A stretch of 21,978 nt of DNA, taken from positions 1 to 21,978 of the IMG/VR virus record IMGVR_UViG_3300031951_001341, one strand, 5' to 3'. A model generated the notes under the pieces. That model ran no database searches, had not been told where the DNA came from, and saw nothing but the letters and a program-made list of their open reading frames with translations. Below are positions 1 to 11,385 of this stretch, piece after piece. Origin of the DNA: a virus. How positions within the stretch are numbered: the stretch's first letter is position 1; each line of letters begins with the position of its first letter. Both the position numbers and the translations under genes were made by a program.

Positions 1-552
1 GGGTCGCTGAAGTTCGACGGGACGGGCGACTACCTCCGAAGCCGCAACAATCCCGATCTAGCATTTGGGACGGGAAATTTCACCATAGAGGCTTGGGTCT
101 ACATTGCAGGTAATAGTTCTCCAAATGCCGGCGGAAACAGGGACGCCGCAGTTCTTTCCTCATTGGGTTCGGGAACCCTAACCGGATACGAGTTCAAAAT
201 CAGCGGCGATACAACCACAACTGGTATTGGGTTGACGCTGACCACGTTCATATCCGGGACTTCTTACTCGGTATTCGGCGCGTCAACAATTAGCCAATCA
301 ACTTGGCATCACATTGCTGTGGTGAGGAGTGGCACAACCACTACACTCTATTTGAACGGAACATCCATCGGCAGCGGAACGCTAGGCAACCAAACCATCA
401 ATCCGATTTATGACCTGTGGGTTGGGGGGAATGACCTAGCGTCCTATCCGCATTTTCTCAACGGCTACATCGACGACCTCCGCATCACCAAAGGCGTCGC
501 CCGCTACACCAGCAACTTCACCCCGCCCACCGCCGCCTTCCCGGACCTATGA
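1..552 (+). CDS. LamG/concanavalin A-like domain protein, C-terminal part (5' end outside window)
   Basis: The frame is open from base 1 to the TGA at 550-552 (183 codons), so the true start lies upstream. The sequence reads as a LamG/concanavalin A-like jelly roll: an opening strand SLKFDGTGDYL, then FTIEAWVY, a central WHHIAVVRSGTTTTLYLNG, and the closing signature DDLRITKGVARYTSNFTPP. That closing motif is typical of phage tail-associated LamG domains. The likely role is carbohydrate or surface binding at the virion tip, perhaps as the end of a longer tail fibre. The last four bases overlap the next gene (ATGA), which suggests coupled translation. The fold is well supported. The exact virion location is inferred from the tail chaperone-like gene next door. 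Confidence 0.8.
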   Translation, partial: GSLKFDGTGDYLRSRNNPDLAFGTGNFTIEAWVYIAGNSSPNAGGNRDAAVLSSLGSGTLTGYEFKISGDTTTTGIGLTLTTFISGTSYSVFGASTISQSTWHHIAVVRSGTTTTLYLNGTSIGSGTLGNQTINPIYDLWVGGNDLASYPHFLNGYIDDLRITKGVARYTSNFTPPTAAFPDL

Positions 553-988
553 ACATCGCCCTGATTGACAACGGACAGGTGACCGCCGTGGGCGACTACC
601 GCGCCCTGTTCCCGCAGACGTCCTTCCCACCGTCCGGCCCGTCCGACGAGTTCCTTGCCGCCAACAATGCGATGAAGGTGAACACTTGGCTCCCGTACGA
701 CCAGATGACTGAGAAGCTGTCGGCCTGCCCGCCCTACATCGATGGCGACTGGGTGTACACGGTGGAGGTGGTGCCGCTCACGCCGGAGGAGATTGAGGCC
801 CGAAATGAGGCGCAGGCTGCCAACGTCCGCGCCCAACGTGACCAGCTCCTGCTGGCGTGCGACTGGACCCAGCTTGCCGACTCTCCGGTTGATCCACTAA
901 TCTGGCGCCCGTATCGTCAGGAATTGCGGAACGTCCCTCAACAGCCCGGCTTCCCTTGGGAAGTAGTCTGGCCCACCCCTCCCACCTA

Positions 989-989
<1 letters not shown>
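549..989 (+). CDS. Phage tail assembly chaperone-like protein (Phage_tail_APC type)
   Basis: A 146-residue protein. Its C-terminal part (about residues 94-145) carries the familiar pattern RAQRDQLLLACDWTQLADSP, followed by WRPYRQELRNVPQQPGFPW and a final WP.PP. This pattern is found at the end of many tail fibre assembly or tail assembly chaperone proteins (Pfam Phage_tail_APC). The N-terminal half (MNIALIDNGQV...) resembles the short leader domain that often precedes it. The ATG at 549 overlaps the stop of the LamG gene by four bases, and the stop TAA shares its last A with the ATG of the next gene. The position directly after an adhesin and before the fibres fits a fibre-folding or attachment helper. 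The family is well supported; the chaperone role comes from the family name and has not been shown here. Confidence 0.78.
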
Positions 990-3687
<2,698 letters not shown>

Positions 3688-3689
3688 TT

Positions 3690-4367
3690 ATGAGCTGCGG
3701 ATGCGGAAACAATAACTGCAACGACTGCAACCAGACGGGAGACCTCTGCGCTCCCCCGGTCCCGGTTGTCACCATCGTCGCCGGCCCCGTTGGTCCCACC
3801 GGAGCCACCGGCCCCAGCGGCCCCGCCGGCTTTGGCGTCACCGGCCCCACGGGTCCCACGGGCGCTCAGGGCATCCCCGGACCCATCGGCGCTAACGGCA
3901 CCACGGGCGCCACGGGCCCGACCGGCGCTTCCGGCGCACCGGTGGCGTTCTTCACCGGCGTCACTTGGGACCCCGCCTCGGCTACGGCCGATCTGGTGAA
4001 CCTTCAGGGCGGCCGGGTGCTGGACTTCGGCGCGGTCAACTTCACGGGCGGAAGCTACCTCTTCAGCCTCAAGATGCAGATCGGCTGGAACGCCGCCGCG
4101 GTGGGGCCCAACGACCTGAACGGATCGGTCGACTTTCAAAACGGCACCACGGTCGTGAAAACCATCAAGTGGGGCCGTTCTAAGAGCGAGGCGACCGGTT
4201 ACCAGTACGGCGTCGCTGAGTCTTACGACTTCTGGTTCATCGCCACGGTCACGAATGGTCAGAATCTTCGTTTGAGTTGTTCGCCGCAGTTCTACTTGCT
4301 GGGAGCACAGCTCACCGCATTCCCCGTTCCCACCAACGTCATCACTTCCCCCGGATTCATCCTTTGA
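3690..4367 (+). CDS. Short collagen-like virion protein with Cys-rich N-terminus
   Basis: A 225-residue protein in three parts. Residues 1-20 contain five cysteines (3, 5, 10, 13, 20) in [14 protein letters not shown], followed by a Pro/Val linker. Residues 32-83 are collagen-like Gly-X-Y repeats, here Pro-rich (GPT, GPS, GAT), unlike the GVT-rich neighbour. Residues 84-225 form a beta-rich head ([16 protein letters not shown]..., [16 protein letters not shown]..., [22 protein letters not shown]) that reads like a jelly-roll fibre knob. It is probably a second fibre or head fibre. The Cys cluster could anchor the trimer by disulfides or bind a metal. A good Shine-Dalgarno precedes the ATG, and the stop is two bases before the next start. 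I do not recognise a named family for the whole protein. Confidence 0.78.
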   Translation: MSCGCGNNNCNDCNQTGDLCAPPVPVVTIVAGPVGPTGATGPSGPAGFGVTGPTGPTGAQGIPGPIGANGTTGATGPTGASGAPVAFFTGVTWDPASATADLVNLQGGRVLDFGAVNFTGGSYLFSLKMQIGWNAAAVGPNDLNGSVDFQNGTTVVKTIKWGRSKSEATGYQYGVAESYDFWFIATVTNGQNLRLSCSPQFYLLGAQLTAFPVPTNVITSPGFIL

Positions 4368-4369
4368 GT

Positions 4370-4780
4370 ATGCACAACGACTTTCCCGTATCGATCGATC
4401 TGGCCATCGACGTTCCCGAAATGGGAATTTCCGCCTCGGAGAAGAAGCGCGGCAAGCCCGAGACGATGTACCCGTCCCTGTACATCTCCGGCGTCTCCAA
4501 TCTGGAGAGCCTGCCGCGTGAGGGCTACGCGCTGATCCACTTCAAGCGCCGCAGCATCACGATGGGCGAGCGCGACGGCGAGGAATGCTGCTCCGCCGAT
4601 TTGGAGATCCACGAGATTCGCCTGCCCGAGAAGGGCTCCGACGAGGAGATGGGCGATATGGAGGACGCGTTGACCTCGATGGCCCAAGAGCGCGGCCTGA
4701 TCGAGTCCTACGAAGATGAAGACGAGGGCGAGGAAGTCGAGGAGACCGAAGAAGAGGAAAACGAAGACGAGGAGAAGTAA
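4370..4780 (+). CDS. Acidic small virion protein, capsid staple/decoration-like (tentative)
   Basis: 136 residues from the ATG at 4370, two bases after the previous stop. The longer in-frame reading upstream overlaps the fibre knob gene and is rejected. The core is TMYPSLYISGVSNLESLP, then GYALIHFKRRSITMGERDG, EECCSADLEIHEIRLP, a short beta-rich domain. The tail from about residue 111 is almost only Glu and Asp. The YPSLY(I/L)SG opening and alternating strands resemble small phage proteins annotated as capsid staple or decoration proteins. That comparison is from memory and needs a profile search. The acidic tail could mimic DNA or bind basic capsid surfaces. The position just before the tail-tube candidate fits a head or connector part. 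It is certainly a coding gene; the name is uncertain. Confidence 0.62.
   Translation: MHNDFPVSIDLAIDVPEMGISASEKKRGKPETMYPSLYISGVSNLESLPREGYALIHFKRRSITMGERDGEECCSADLEIHEIRLPEKGSDEEMGDMEDALTSMAQERGLIESYEDEDEGEEVEETEEEENEDEEK
4770..4774 (+). promoter_or_regulatory. Shine-Dalgarno site for the tail-tube candidate
   Basis: AGGAG lies in the acidic-tail codons of the preceding gene, nine bases upstream of the ATG at 4784. It fixes that start and is one of the few clear Shine-Dalgarno sites in the operon. The GAG/GAA-rich acidic tail could produce such a motif by chance. Confidence 0.45.
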
Positions 4781-4783
4781 CCT

Positions 4784-5767
4784 ATGCAGGTCACGCTTGG
4801 CCAAGTCATCAACGCCTCGAAGTCGAACGACCTGCTCGGCATTTCCGACCGCGCCAAGATCATCGATTATATCACCCGTGCGATCGAGATCGCCGCGTAC
4901 CGGGCCAATTGGGACCCGTACGTGGGCATTGTCGACGTTTGTTCCAACAACAGCGGGTGCGTAACCCTGCCCGACTTTGTGGAGACGGTGTTGGCCGCCA
5001 ACGTCGGAGGGCGTCCTGCCCTCGGTCGTTCGAGCTGGTACGAGTTCCACATCAACGGGCTCGGCTCCAACTCGTGCTGCGGCAGCGCGTGCGGCGTGTA
5101 CTGGGACGACAAGATGTGGAGCCCCACCTTCCAAGACCTGAAGGAGTGGTCTCTGGTGGCCGCCATCTGCGAGGACCCGATCGACGGCAACGGGTCGCTG
5201 GAGCTGATCGTGCAGGGCGAAACGATGGATGCGGGCTTCAACCAGAAGATGGCTGTGACCATCCCGGTCTCCGGCCCCTCGACGCCCGGTGTGCGGGTGC
5301 CGATTCTGGCCGGCTACGCTGCGGTCGACCCGCAATCGACGCCGTTCAAAAAGATCACTCAGGTTACTAAGCCCGTGACCCGGGGCTACATCAAGCTGAT
5401 CGGGTTCAAGCCGGAGCAGCTCAGTCAGTCCGTCACCTTGGGCTACTACGCCCCTCACGAGACCAACCCGCTCTACAAGCGGATGAAGGTCTCCTGTACC
5501 TGCGAGTGGGTCCGCATCAAGTACCGCAGGAAGACCATCGCTCTTGTAAATGATTACGACCTTATCCCGCTGGATTCGTATCAGGCGACGTTGGATTTGC
5601 TTAAAGCTATCCGACTGCGCGAGACGAACAACATCGATCTGGCGGAGAAGTACGAGATCAAGGCCGTTCAGCTTCTGACCGACATCCAGACGATCAAGGA
5701 CGCCGCGACTTGGATGCCTATGCAGGTCGATCCTGCATTCGGCATCGGCACCATCGACTATCGCTGA
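4784..5767 (+). CDS. Head-tail adaptor / tail tubular protein A-like candidate
   Basis: 327 residues. An N-terminal helix (GISDRAKIIDYITRAIEIAAYR) leads into a beta-rich middle with TLPDFVETVLAANVGGRPAL and SSWYEFHINGLG. A C-terminal helical region follows (LIPLDSYQATLDLLKAIRLR, DLAEKYEIKAVQLLTDIQ) of the kind that ends podovirus adaptor proteins such as T7 gp11 or P22 gp4. The size is larger than T7 gp11 (196 aa) because of the inserted beta region. It has eight cysteines (53, 59, 98, 99, 103, 129, 238, 240), several in pairs, unusual for a cytoplasmically assembled protein. The gap to the next gene is three bases. The assignment rests on gene order (next gene nozzle-like) and helix pattern, not on a diagnostic motif. 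Confidence 0.55.
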   Translation: MQVTLGQVINASKSNDLLGISDRAKIIDYITRAIEIAAYRANWDPYVGIVDVCSNNSGCVTLPDFVETVLAANVGGRPALGRSSWYEFHINGLGSNSCCGSACGVYWDDKMWSPTFQDLKEWSLVAAICEDPIDGNGSLELIVQGETMDAGFNQKMAVTIPVSGPSTPGVRVPILAGYAAVDPQSTPFKKITQVTKPVTRGYIKLIGFKPEQLSQSVTLGYYAPHETNPLYKRMKVSCTCEWVRIKYRRKTIALVNDYDLIPLDSYQATLDLLKAIRLRETNNIDLAEKYEIKAVQLLTDIQTIKDAATWMPMQVDPAFGIGTIDYR

Positions 5768-5770
5768 CCT

Positions 5771-7816
5771 ATGTCCGAGAGCGTCACCCAAGGCCGGATT
5801 ATGATCGAAGGCGGGCTCGATGGAGCCCGCTTTGCCGGCTTCCCGGAAGGGTGCGATAGTTTCTCGCACCCTCTGGCGGTGCGCCAGAGTCAGGTCCGTT
5901 GGTTGGAGAACGCGGTCACGCAGGGCGCGTTCGTGCAGACCCGCCCGGGCTTCAAGACCCGCCTGACGTTCGATGTCGCGACCGCGGGCACCCAGTTCAA
6001 CCTTTGGTGGGTCTCGGCCGGCAGGCCCGTGCTGCACCCGCAGATGCTGGTGGATTTCTCGCCGTCCAACGCCTCGCCCCAGCTCGTTTTCGCGGTCAGC
6101 GGCACGGTCTGGTACAGCGTCATCGATCCTGACGGTTCGCTTCAGCCGGCCCAGCGCATCACCGGACTTCAGTTCTGCCCCTACGCCGATCAGATGACCG
6201 GCACGGTCTGCACTCAGACCAACACGATTGTCGCGGGGCAGTACGTGAACAACATTATCCCCAAAAACCTGTTGATCATACAGGACGGGCTTAATCGGGC
6301 GGGCATCTGGGACGGCCAGAACGGGCGGCACGCCAATCCCGAAAAGAGGGTCTCCTCGGACGCCAACGGCAACACGCTCTACGACACGGGCTACAACGAG
6401 ACTCGGATCGGCCTTTGGTCGGCTTGGAGCGGTGACCGGCTCTTTGTGTTCAACGGACGTTTGGGCTTCGCCTCCGATCTGGGCGACCCGACCCACTTCA
6501 CCGAGGAACTGAACCTGAGCAGCTTTCAGGTGATGGTGTTTCCCGAGGACGTGACTGGCGCGATTGATCGCGGCACCTCTGGCAACAACCAGTCCGCGGT
6601 AATTGTCTGCACCCGCACCACGACTTGGACCCTTTTTAGCGGCGTGCGGGCCCGTATCCCTTCGCAGTACTCGGCCGGCTGGGCCAATACCGCTGGGTGG
6701 ATGACCAAAATCTTCAGCGGCGTCGGTTGCGTCGCCGGTAAGAGTATGATCGTCCACCGCGGCCTGCTCTACTGGAGGTCGCTCAACGGGGTTGTGGTCT
6801 TTGACTCGGTCAACACGGTCAACTCGACGCAGAACCTGCCGGTTATCGATCAGGAGATGGCCTACTCGAAGCGGCTGGTGACTCCGCCCAACAGCGTGGG
6901 CGGCGATCTGACCTGCGTGGGCGGTCGCGGCAGCTACGTGTTCTGGTCGATGCCGGTCGGACCGGTCACCAACGGGCGTTGCTACTGCCGGCACACTCAG
7001 GTTCTGGACCGCCAGACCACCCCGGCGGGAACTTCGGGGTGGCAGGGCGTCTGGACGGGCATTCGCCCGGTCGAATGGGCCTCGATCCTGCGCGCCGCCG
7101 AGCACACCTACGCCCTGTCGATCGATAACGATGGCGTGATCCGCATCTGGGAGGCTTTCCAGTCGAACCGGGCCGACAACGGGCACCCGATCCCTTGGCT
7201 CGTCGAGACCCGGCTGGACCGGGTTCAGAACTCAGTCTTCGAGTACGCCAATTTCCGCCATTTCCGCCTGATCGTGGATCAGGTGGTGGGCAACCTCGAC
7301 CTCGTGGGCTACTGGCGTGGTATGCGCGGAGCCTATCACGAGCTGCTCAACACCCGCATCACCTCCACCCCGGGCTCGGTGCTGACCCCGATTCCGGGTT
7401 TCTCCACGGTCGACAACAATACCGACCACTACGCTTTTGGCCCCCAGATGCGGACCGTCATCTCTCAGGACGTTCGCGGCGTGAACGACGAGTGTTCCTC
7501 GGCCGGGGTCGAATCCGAGTTTGAGGATGGCACCGACCACGCTTTCAGCCTGCTGCTGAAGATGAACGGGCGCGGGGCGATTGTGGCCTACCGCATCGCG
7601 GTCGATTCCCGGCCTGACAATACTGAAGGTCGGGCGGTTATGCCCACCGGCGTCGACGAGGATGGGTTTAATATCGTCAGCGCCGTGGAGTGCCCGGAGC
7701 ATCTGGACGGGACGACTCCAGAATACACGCTTTATGATCAACCGGTTCAGCTTGCTTTGAGTCCGTATCAACCGGTATTCGATAACTCGTCCAACTACCA
7801 AGCCCCGGCGTCCTGA
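5771..7816 (+). CDS. Tail nozzle / tail tubular protein B-like protein
   Basis: 681 residues, beta-rich throughout. The motif GDRLFVFNGRLGFASDLGDP (from residue 221) followed by THF matches the G-R-L-x-F...S...P..F signature of podovirus nozzle and stabilisation proteins such as T7 gp12. Around it are propeller-like elements: NRAGIWDGQNGR, QSAVIVCTRTTTWTLFSG, GLLYWRSLNGVVVFDSV. The N-terminal part opens with GLDGARFAGFPEGCDSF and LENAVTQGAFVQTRPGFKT, typical of the strand that leads into the tube. A C-terminal beta domain starts near residue 470. The length is close to T7 gp12 (794 aa). The protein would form the distal hexameric tube through which DNA leaves. The stop shares one base with the next ATG. 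No Shine-Dalgarno is seen. Confidence 0.65.
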   Translation: MSESVTQGRIMIEGGLDGARFAGFPEGCDSFSHPLAVRQSQVRWLENAVTQGAFVQTRPGFKTRLTFDVATAGTQFNLWWVSAGRPVLHPQMLVDFSPSNASPQLVFAVSGTVWYSVIDPDGSLQPAQRITGLQFCPYADQMTGTVCTQTNTIVAGQYVNNIIPKNLLIIQDGLNRAGIWDGQNGRHANPEKRVSSDANGNTLYDTGYNETRIGLWSAWSGDRLFVFNGRLGFASDLGDPTHFTEELNLSSFQVMVFPEDVTGAIDRGTSGNNQSAVIVCTRTTTWTLFSGVRARIPSQYSAGWANTAGWMTKIFSGVGCVAGKSMIVHRGLLYWRSLNGVVVFDSVNTVNSTQNLPVIDQEMAYSKRLVTPPNSVGGDLTCVGGRGSYVFWSMPVGPVTNGRCYCRHTQVLDRQTTPAGTSGWQGVWTGIRPVEWASILRAAEHTYALSIDNDGVIRIWEAFQSNRADNGHPIPWLVETRLDRVQNSVFEYANFRHFRLIVDQVVGNLDLVGYWRGMRGAYHELLNTRITSTPGSVLTPIPGFSTVDNNTDHYAFGPQMRTVISQDVRGVNDECSSAGVESEFEDGTDHAFSLLLKMNGRGAIVAYRIAVDSRPDNTEGRAVMPTGVDEDGFNIVSAVECPEHLDGTTPEYTLYDQPVQLALSPYQPVFDNSSNYQAPAS

Positions 7817-8517
7817 TGAGCGCAACTATTCCGATCACCCTTACACCGGTTCCGGTGCCCGTTGGCGTTAAAGCCACGGACATCAACCAGTTGATCACGA
7901 TCATCACGCAGTTCACCGCCGCGTCGGTGAACGCGGACGTTTCGTTCTTCCAGATCGTCAGCGCCGATCCGACTCAGATCACAACGCCCCTGATCTTCAA
8001 TACGGCTCAGGGCGTCTTCAAGTACTGGGACACCACGGTTGGTAAGTACACTCCAATTAGCCCGTTTCAACCGGGAGACATCAAAAACACGTTTAATGGT
8101 GGTGACAGCCCCCAGACGGGGTGGATCGATTGCGACGGGCGGCCGATCACCGGGGTGCCGAACATTAGCGCGGCCCAGCAGGGCGTGCTCAATGCCCTTT
8201 TTGGCGTGGGCGGCACCCTGCCTGACCTGTCTCCGGTGCAGGGTTTCTCGAATCTACCGACCTCGAATGCCTTTGCCAGCGTGAACGTGCCGAACACGAC
8301 CCCGCCCAACGGCCAGATCGGCAACCTACCCTTCTCTGGTGAATACAGCGCGGTCGAGTCCCAGAATCTGGCGGCCAACACCGAGACTCTGCGTGACAGT
8401 CAGGACGACCTGCGTGCCGCGGTTGTGACGATGCAGGGCCTGTCCAATCAGGTGTTGCAGGCGATGATCAGCCCGGTCACCGGGCTCACCGCTCAGGTGT
8501 TTGTTGGGTATCCCTGA
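7816..8517 (+). CDS. Tail collar-like domain protein
   Basis: 233 residues. Residues about 86-140 read PGDIKNTFNGGDSPQTGWID, then CDGRPI and, further on, LFGVGGTLPDL. This is the pattern of the phage tail collar (MDP) domain: a Gly-rich lead, GW..CDGR around residues 102-109, and LPDL at 135-138. The usual order is kept, but the segment between CDG and LPDL is short. The N-terminal 80 residues are a beta/alpha region without a recognised motif, and the C-terminus (ENTETLRDSQDDLRAAVV region) is helical. It lies between the nozzle candidate and the cupin gene, overlapping each neighbour by one base. It is probably a tail tip or fibre-attachment protein. Confidence 0.65.
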   Translation: MSATIPITLTPVPVPVGVKATDINQLITIITQFTAASVNADVSFFQIVSADPTQITTPLIFNTAQGVFKYWDTTVGKYTPISPFQPGDIKNTFNGGDSPQTGWIDCDGRPITGVPNISAAQQGVLNALFGVGGTLPDLSPVQGFSNLPTSNAFASVNVPNTTPPNGQIGNLPFSGEYSAVESQNLAANTETLRDSQDDLRAAVVTMQGLSNQVLQAMISPVTGLTAQVFVGYP

Positions 8518-9044
8518 TGGTTCTGGAGACTCCAGTCGTTTCCGAGGTGAGCATCACGGCGGTTGTGCCGGGGGATGTGGAGTTGTCGCCGGCGGAAAGG
8601 GCCGCCTTGGCTTGCGATCCGATTAACCGGCTTGAGGCGTATATGCTGACTCTGCCCCAAACGGAGTATCCGCTTGCTCATCACTTCATCCCCAAAAACG
8701 GCAATCTGGACTCTGGTCTTTACGTTCGCGAATGCGTTCTACCGGCTGATACAGTATTCATCACCGAAATCCACCGTACGGAACATCCGTTTGTGATTTC
8801 CAAGGGCTCGGCGATTGTCTGGTGTCACGATACTGGTTGGGTGCGCCTTTCGGCTCCGCATACCGGCATTACTAAACCGGGAACGCGCCGAGTGATTCGG
8901 ACTCTCGAAGAGACGATCTGGACGACTTTTCACGCGGTAAATGAAACCGACGTGAGCAAAATTAAACAGTCGATCATTTTGCCGCACGTTATCGTGGGTA
9001 AATCGAACGAGACTCTTGAATCGGTGCTAAAACTATTCCCGTGA
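8517..9044 (+). CDS. Cupin-like (RmlC-type) phage structural protein
   Basis: 175 residues. The core NGNLDSGLYVRECVLPADTV, TEIHRTEHPFVISKGSAIVW, SAPHTGITKPGTRRVI and TIWTTFHAV is a small double-stranded beta helix. The Gly and Pro positions are typical of cupin proteins common among phage late genes. Possible metal ligands are His86, Glu89, His90, His115 and His139. The N-terminal 50 residues (AERAALACDPINRLEAYML) are helical and may anchor it to a partner. No enzyme activity can be inferred. In similar phages such genes sit between tail and ejection genes, as here. The start shares one base with the preceding stop, and the stop overlaps the next GTG start by four bases. Confidence 0.65.
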   Translation: MVLETPVVSEVSITAVVPGDVELSPAERAALACDPINRLEAYMLTLPQTEYPLAHHFIPKNGNLDSGLYVRECVLPADTVFITEIHRTEHPFVISKGSAIVWCHDTGWVRLSAPHTGITKPGTRRVIRTLEETIWTTFHAVNETDVSKIKQSIILPHVIVGKSNETLESVLKLFP

Positions 9045-9997
9045 ACTTGCTTCAATTCCTCTTCCCGCTCGCGTTTTTGTTTGGGCGCCAAGGGCGATCG
9101 TTCTCCCTCGCCCGGGACGGGCTTGCTTGCTGCGGCCTTGGCACTTGGGGCGCAGTTGCCTCGGCGGCGATTACTGCCGTGGGAACTGCCAGCGCCGTTA
9201 GCGCCCAACGGAAAGCCGCTGCCGCTCAAAAAGACGCGATGCTCCGGCAACAGGACATCGCGGACAAGCTCAAGTACGAGCCAATCAATCTGGAGAACTT
9301 GAAGGAGCAGACGCGCCAGCAAGCGATCGCCAACGCGACGCAATCGCTTGCGCTGGAGCGTGAGCTAACCCCAGAAGTTGCGGCCACGCGCCAGATGGTG
9401 GCGGAACGGGTCCGCAGCGATCTGGCCCTTGGCGGGGCGCTTTCGCCTGATGTCGCCAATCAGGTGGCCCGCGCTTCCCGCACGATGGGTGCGATGAGCG
9501 GCGCCCCGGCCGGCCCTCTGACCGCCGCTCAGATCGGCCTGACCGCCGAGGGGCTCCGCTCTCAGCGTTTGGGACAGGCCAATCAGTTGTTGCAGATGAA
9601 CCCGCTTCGGCCCGTGGGGCTTGACCCGGGCGCGTTGGCTTCCGCAATCGTCGGTCAGAACGCGGCGATAAACCAGTTCAACGCTAGTAAAGCTGGGATT
9701 AATGCTAACCTTGCCCAAAGCGCGGGACAGGTTGCTGCGGCTCAAGCCGCTGGTCAGCACAGTTCCAATATGGCGATCCTGAACGCCCTTCCCTCGGTCT
9801 TTGGCGGTATTAAGGCGTTGGGCGGTGCATTTTCTGCCCCCTCTACCCCCAGTACGGGAGGAGCAGGTATGGGTCTTCTTCAGAACTATACCCCGTTAAG
9901 TGGGGCAGCTCCATTCTCTACCGCGGGAATCCCGAACCAAGTTAGCCCCACCACGCCGGGCTTGTTTAATTACAGTTTCGGACCCCCGCCCGGCTAA
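9041..9997 (+). CDS. Internal virion (ejection) protein, T7 gp14-like position
   Basis: 318 residues starting with GTG at 9041, within a GTGA overlap with the cupin gene. Two hydrophobic stretches lie at the N-terminus: MNLLQFLFPLAFLFG (1-15) and LGTWGAVASAAITAVG, beginning near residue 32 just after a Cys pair. An Ala/Gln-rich helical region follows (SAQRKAAAAQKDAMLRQQDI, LKEQTRQQAIANATQSLALE), then Ala/Gly/Pro-rich repeats to the C-terminus. A membrane-prone N-terminus plus long helices and low-complexity Ala/Gln fits proteins such as T7 gp14 that are ejected into the cell envelope to form a DNA channel. No Shine-Dalgarno precedes the GTG. The coding call is firm; the ejection role is inferred from composition and order. 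Confidence 0.62.
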   Translation: MNLLQFLFPLAFLFGRQGRSFSLARDGLACCGLGTWGAVASAAITAVGTASAVSAQRKAAAAQKDAMLRQQDIADKLKYEPINLENLKEQTRQQAIANATQSLALERELTPEVAATRQMVAERVRSDLALGGALSPDVANQVARASRTMGAMSGAPAGPLTAAQIGLTAEGLRSQRLGQANQLLQMNPLRPVGLDPGALASAIVGQNAAINQFNASKAGINANLAQSAGQVAAAQAAGQHSSNMAILNALPSVFGGIKALGGAFSAPSTPSTGGAGMGLLQNYTPLSGAAPFSTAGIPNQVSPTTPGLFNYSFGPPPG

Positions 9998-10002
9998 TCA
10001 CT

Positions 10003-11382
10003 ATGGCTCTCCAAACGTCAGGCTTCCAACTTTCCCAGTTTGATCGGGCTCCCACCATCCCGTCGAACATCGGCGTCGTCGATACAAAAGGTATCTACGA
10101 CGCTGTCGTAGACTCGCTCAAGGCGAACGAGGCCCTGCGTACCACGCAACTGGTTCAGGCCAAGACTGACGCCGAGCTTACTTTGGCGCGAGACAAAGCA
10201 CGGACCGAACAGTCCCTGCTGGAGTCTGAAGCGGCCACTCGGCGTGCCCGGGCCAACTTGCTCGCCAGCGAAGCCGCTTTTGCGATGCCCGGCGTTGAGG
10301 GCGCTGCACGGGCCAAACGCGCTCAGGACGCGTTGGCTTCGATGCGGGATGAGCTGGCAATCGGCAATCTGCCGTTAGCTTCCGAAGTTGATCAGGCGCT
10401 ATTGAGGCAAAAGCAGCTTGAAGCTCAAGCGGTCACTCCGGAAGTGGTCGACGCCCGCACCAAGGCCGCGATGTACCAGAATCAACTGGCGGCCGGAAGG
10501 GCACAACGCGGGCTTGGTCTGCTTGACTCGGAGGCAGAGTACGAGCGTTTAGAATTGCAGCGCAAAAAGAGGGAGGCCGAGGCCCTGAGCGACCCGGAAC
10601 TTATTGCTCAAATTGCCCGATCCAAAGCGTTTAAGGGGATGCCGGCTTCAATTGGTACAATTCAGTACGCCAAGATGATTTTGGCCGATCCGAACAGCAC
10701 GCCCGAGGACCGGCAAGCCGCGTTGGTCGCGATGAAAGTGGCGCCGACCCCGAACGCTGATCCAAATTTAATCGGTCAACAAAAATTTGAAGGTCAATTG
10801 GGCTCTCAAATAGCCAAGATTGAGGCTGCCCTCCCCAAACAGGAAACGGCGATACTGAGTTTTGAGGCCAAATCCGACAATTTCCAATCGGTTCTCGACC
10901 AAGCGGAAGCTTTGGTGAGCCCTTACAGTACTGGAATTGCCGCTCTTGCCCCGCTTCCGTTGACGGAAGCCAGAGCACTAGCTAGTCTTTTAGTGACAAT
11001 TGACGCAAATACGGGTTTTACTGAATTGCAGGAATTGCGCGCCAGTTCCCCTACTGGGGCGGCGTTGGGCGCGGTAAGCGACGAGGAAAACAAACGGCTA
11101 TCCTCTAGCATCGCGAATATCGACCTCACTTTATCTGCGGAAACGGTTCTTCGGCGGCTTCAACAACTGCGCGAATATCGCCAAGGGGCTGTTAAACGTC
11201 TTAAAGAAGGGTTTCAGCGGGATCAGAACGCGGTGCAAGCATACCGCTCAAGCAAAAAACTGGATGCTTCTCCTTTGATCGCTCCCCCAACGGGTGGGCA
11301 ATCTTTCAACTATAGCGTGGGAGGCGAAAGGTACGACGTGCAGACGTTGCCCCCAATTCCGGTTCCCGCTCCGACGCGTTAA
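10003..11382 (+). CDS. Coiled-coil internal virion / DNA transfer-like protein
   Basis: 459 residues, almost fully helical. The N-terminal 240 residues are charged, Ala-rich coiled coil (ELTLARDKARTEQSLLESEA, QLEAQAVTPEVVDARTKAAM). Residues about 330-395 contain ANTGFTELQELRASSPTGAA, then LGAVSDEENKRLSSSIANID. This GF..LQ..R..SPTG.ALG.VS..E....S...LD pattern recurs in many phage internal virion or DNA transfer proteins. The segment LGSQIAKIEAALPKQETAIL before it completes the module. The gene sits in the T7 gp15 position. The gap before it is five bases and after it three. Some stretches (10770-10870) are visibly AT-richer than the structural genes upstream. The conserved module is recognised; the exact role is inferred. 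Confidence 0.62.
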   Translation: MALQTSGFQLSQFDRAPTIPSNIGVVDTKGIYDAVVDSLKANEALRTTQLVQAKTDAELTLARDKARTEQSLLESEAATRRARANLLASEAAFAMPGVEGAARAKRAQDALASMRDELAIGNLPLASEVDQALLRQKQLEAQAVTPEVVDARTKAAMYQNQLAAGRAQRGLGLLDSEAEYERLELQRKKREAEALSDPELIAQIARSKAFKGMPASIGTIQYAKMILADPNSTPEDRQAALVAMKVAPTPNADPNLIGQQKFEGQLGSQIAKIEAALPKQETAILSFEAKSDNFQSVLDQAEALVSPYSTGIAALAPLPLTEARALASLLVTIDANTGFTELQELRASSPTGAALGAVSDEENKRLSSSIANIDLTLSAETVLRRLQQLREYRQGAVKRLKEGFQRDQNAVQAYRSSKKLDASPLIAPPTGGQSFNYSVGGERYDVQTLPPIPVPAPTR

Positions 11383-11385
11383 TTT

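Noticed and set aside
956-988. TTG at 956 as start of the Ig-like protein
   Set aside because: It would add eleven polar residues before a standard signal peptide. The ATG at 989, overlapping the previous stop, fits better.
4292-7186. A 964-codon open frame on the minus strand across three virion genes
   Set aside because: The composition is Arg/His/Asp/Gly-rich without any fold-like pattern, and it is exactly antisense to three well-supported genes. It is explained by GC-rich codon use that avoids stops in the opposite frame.
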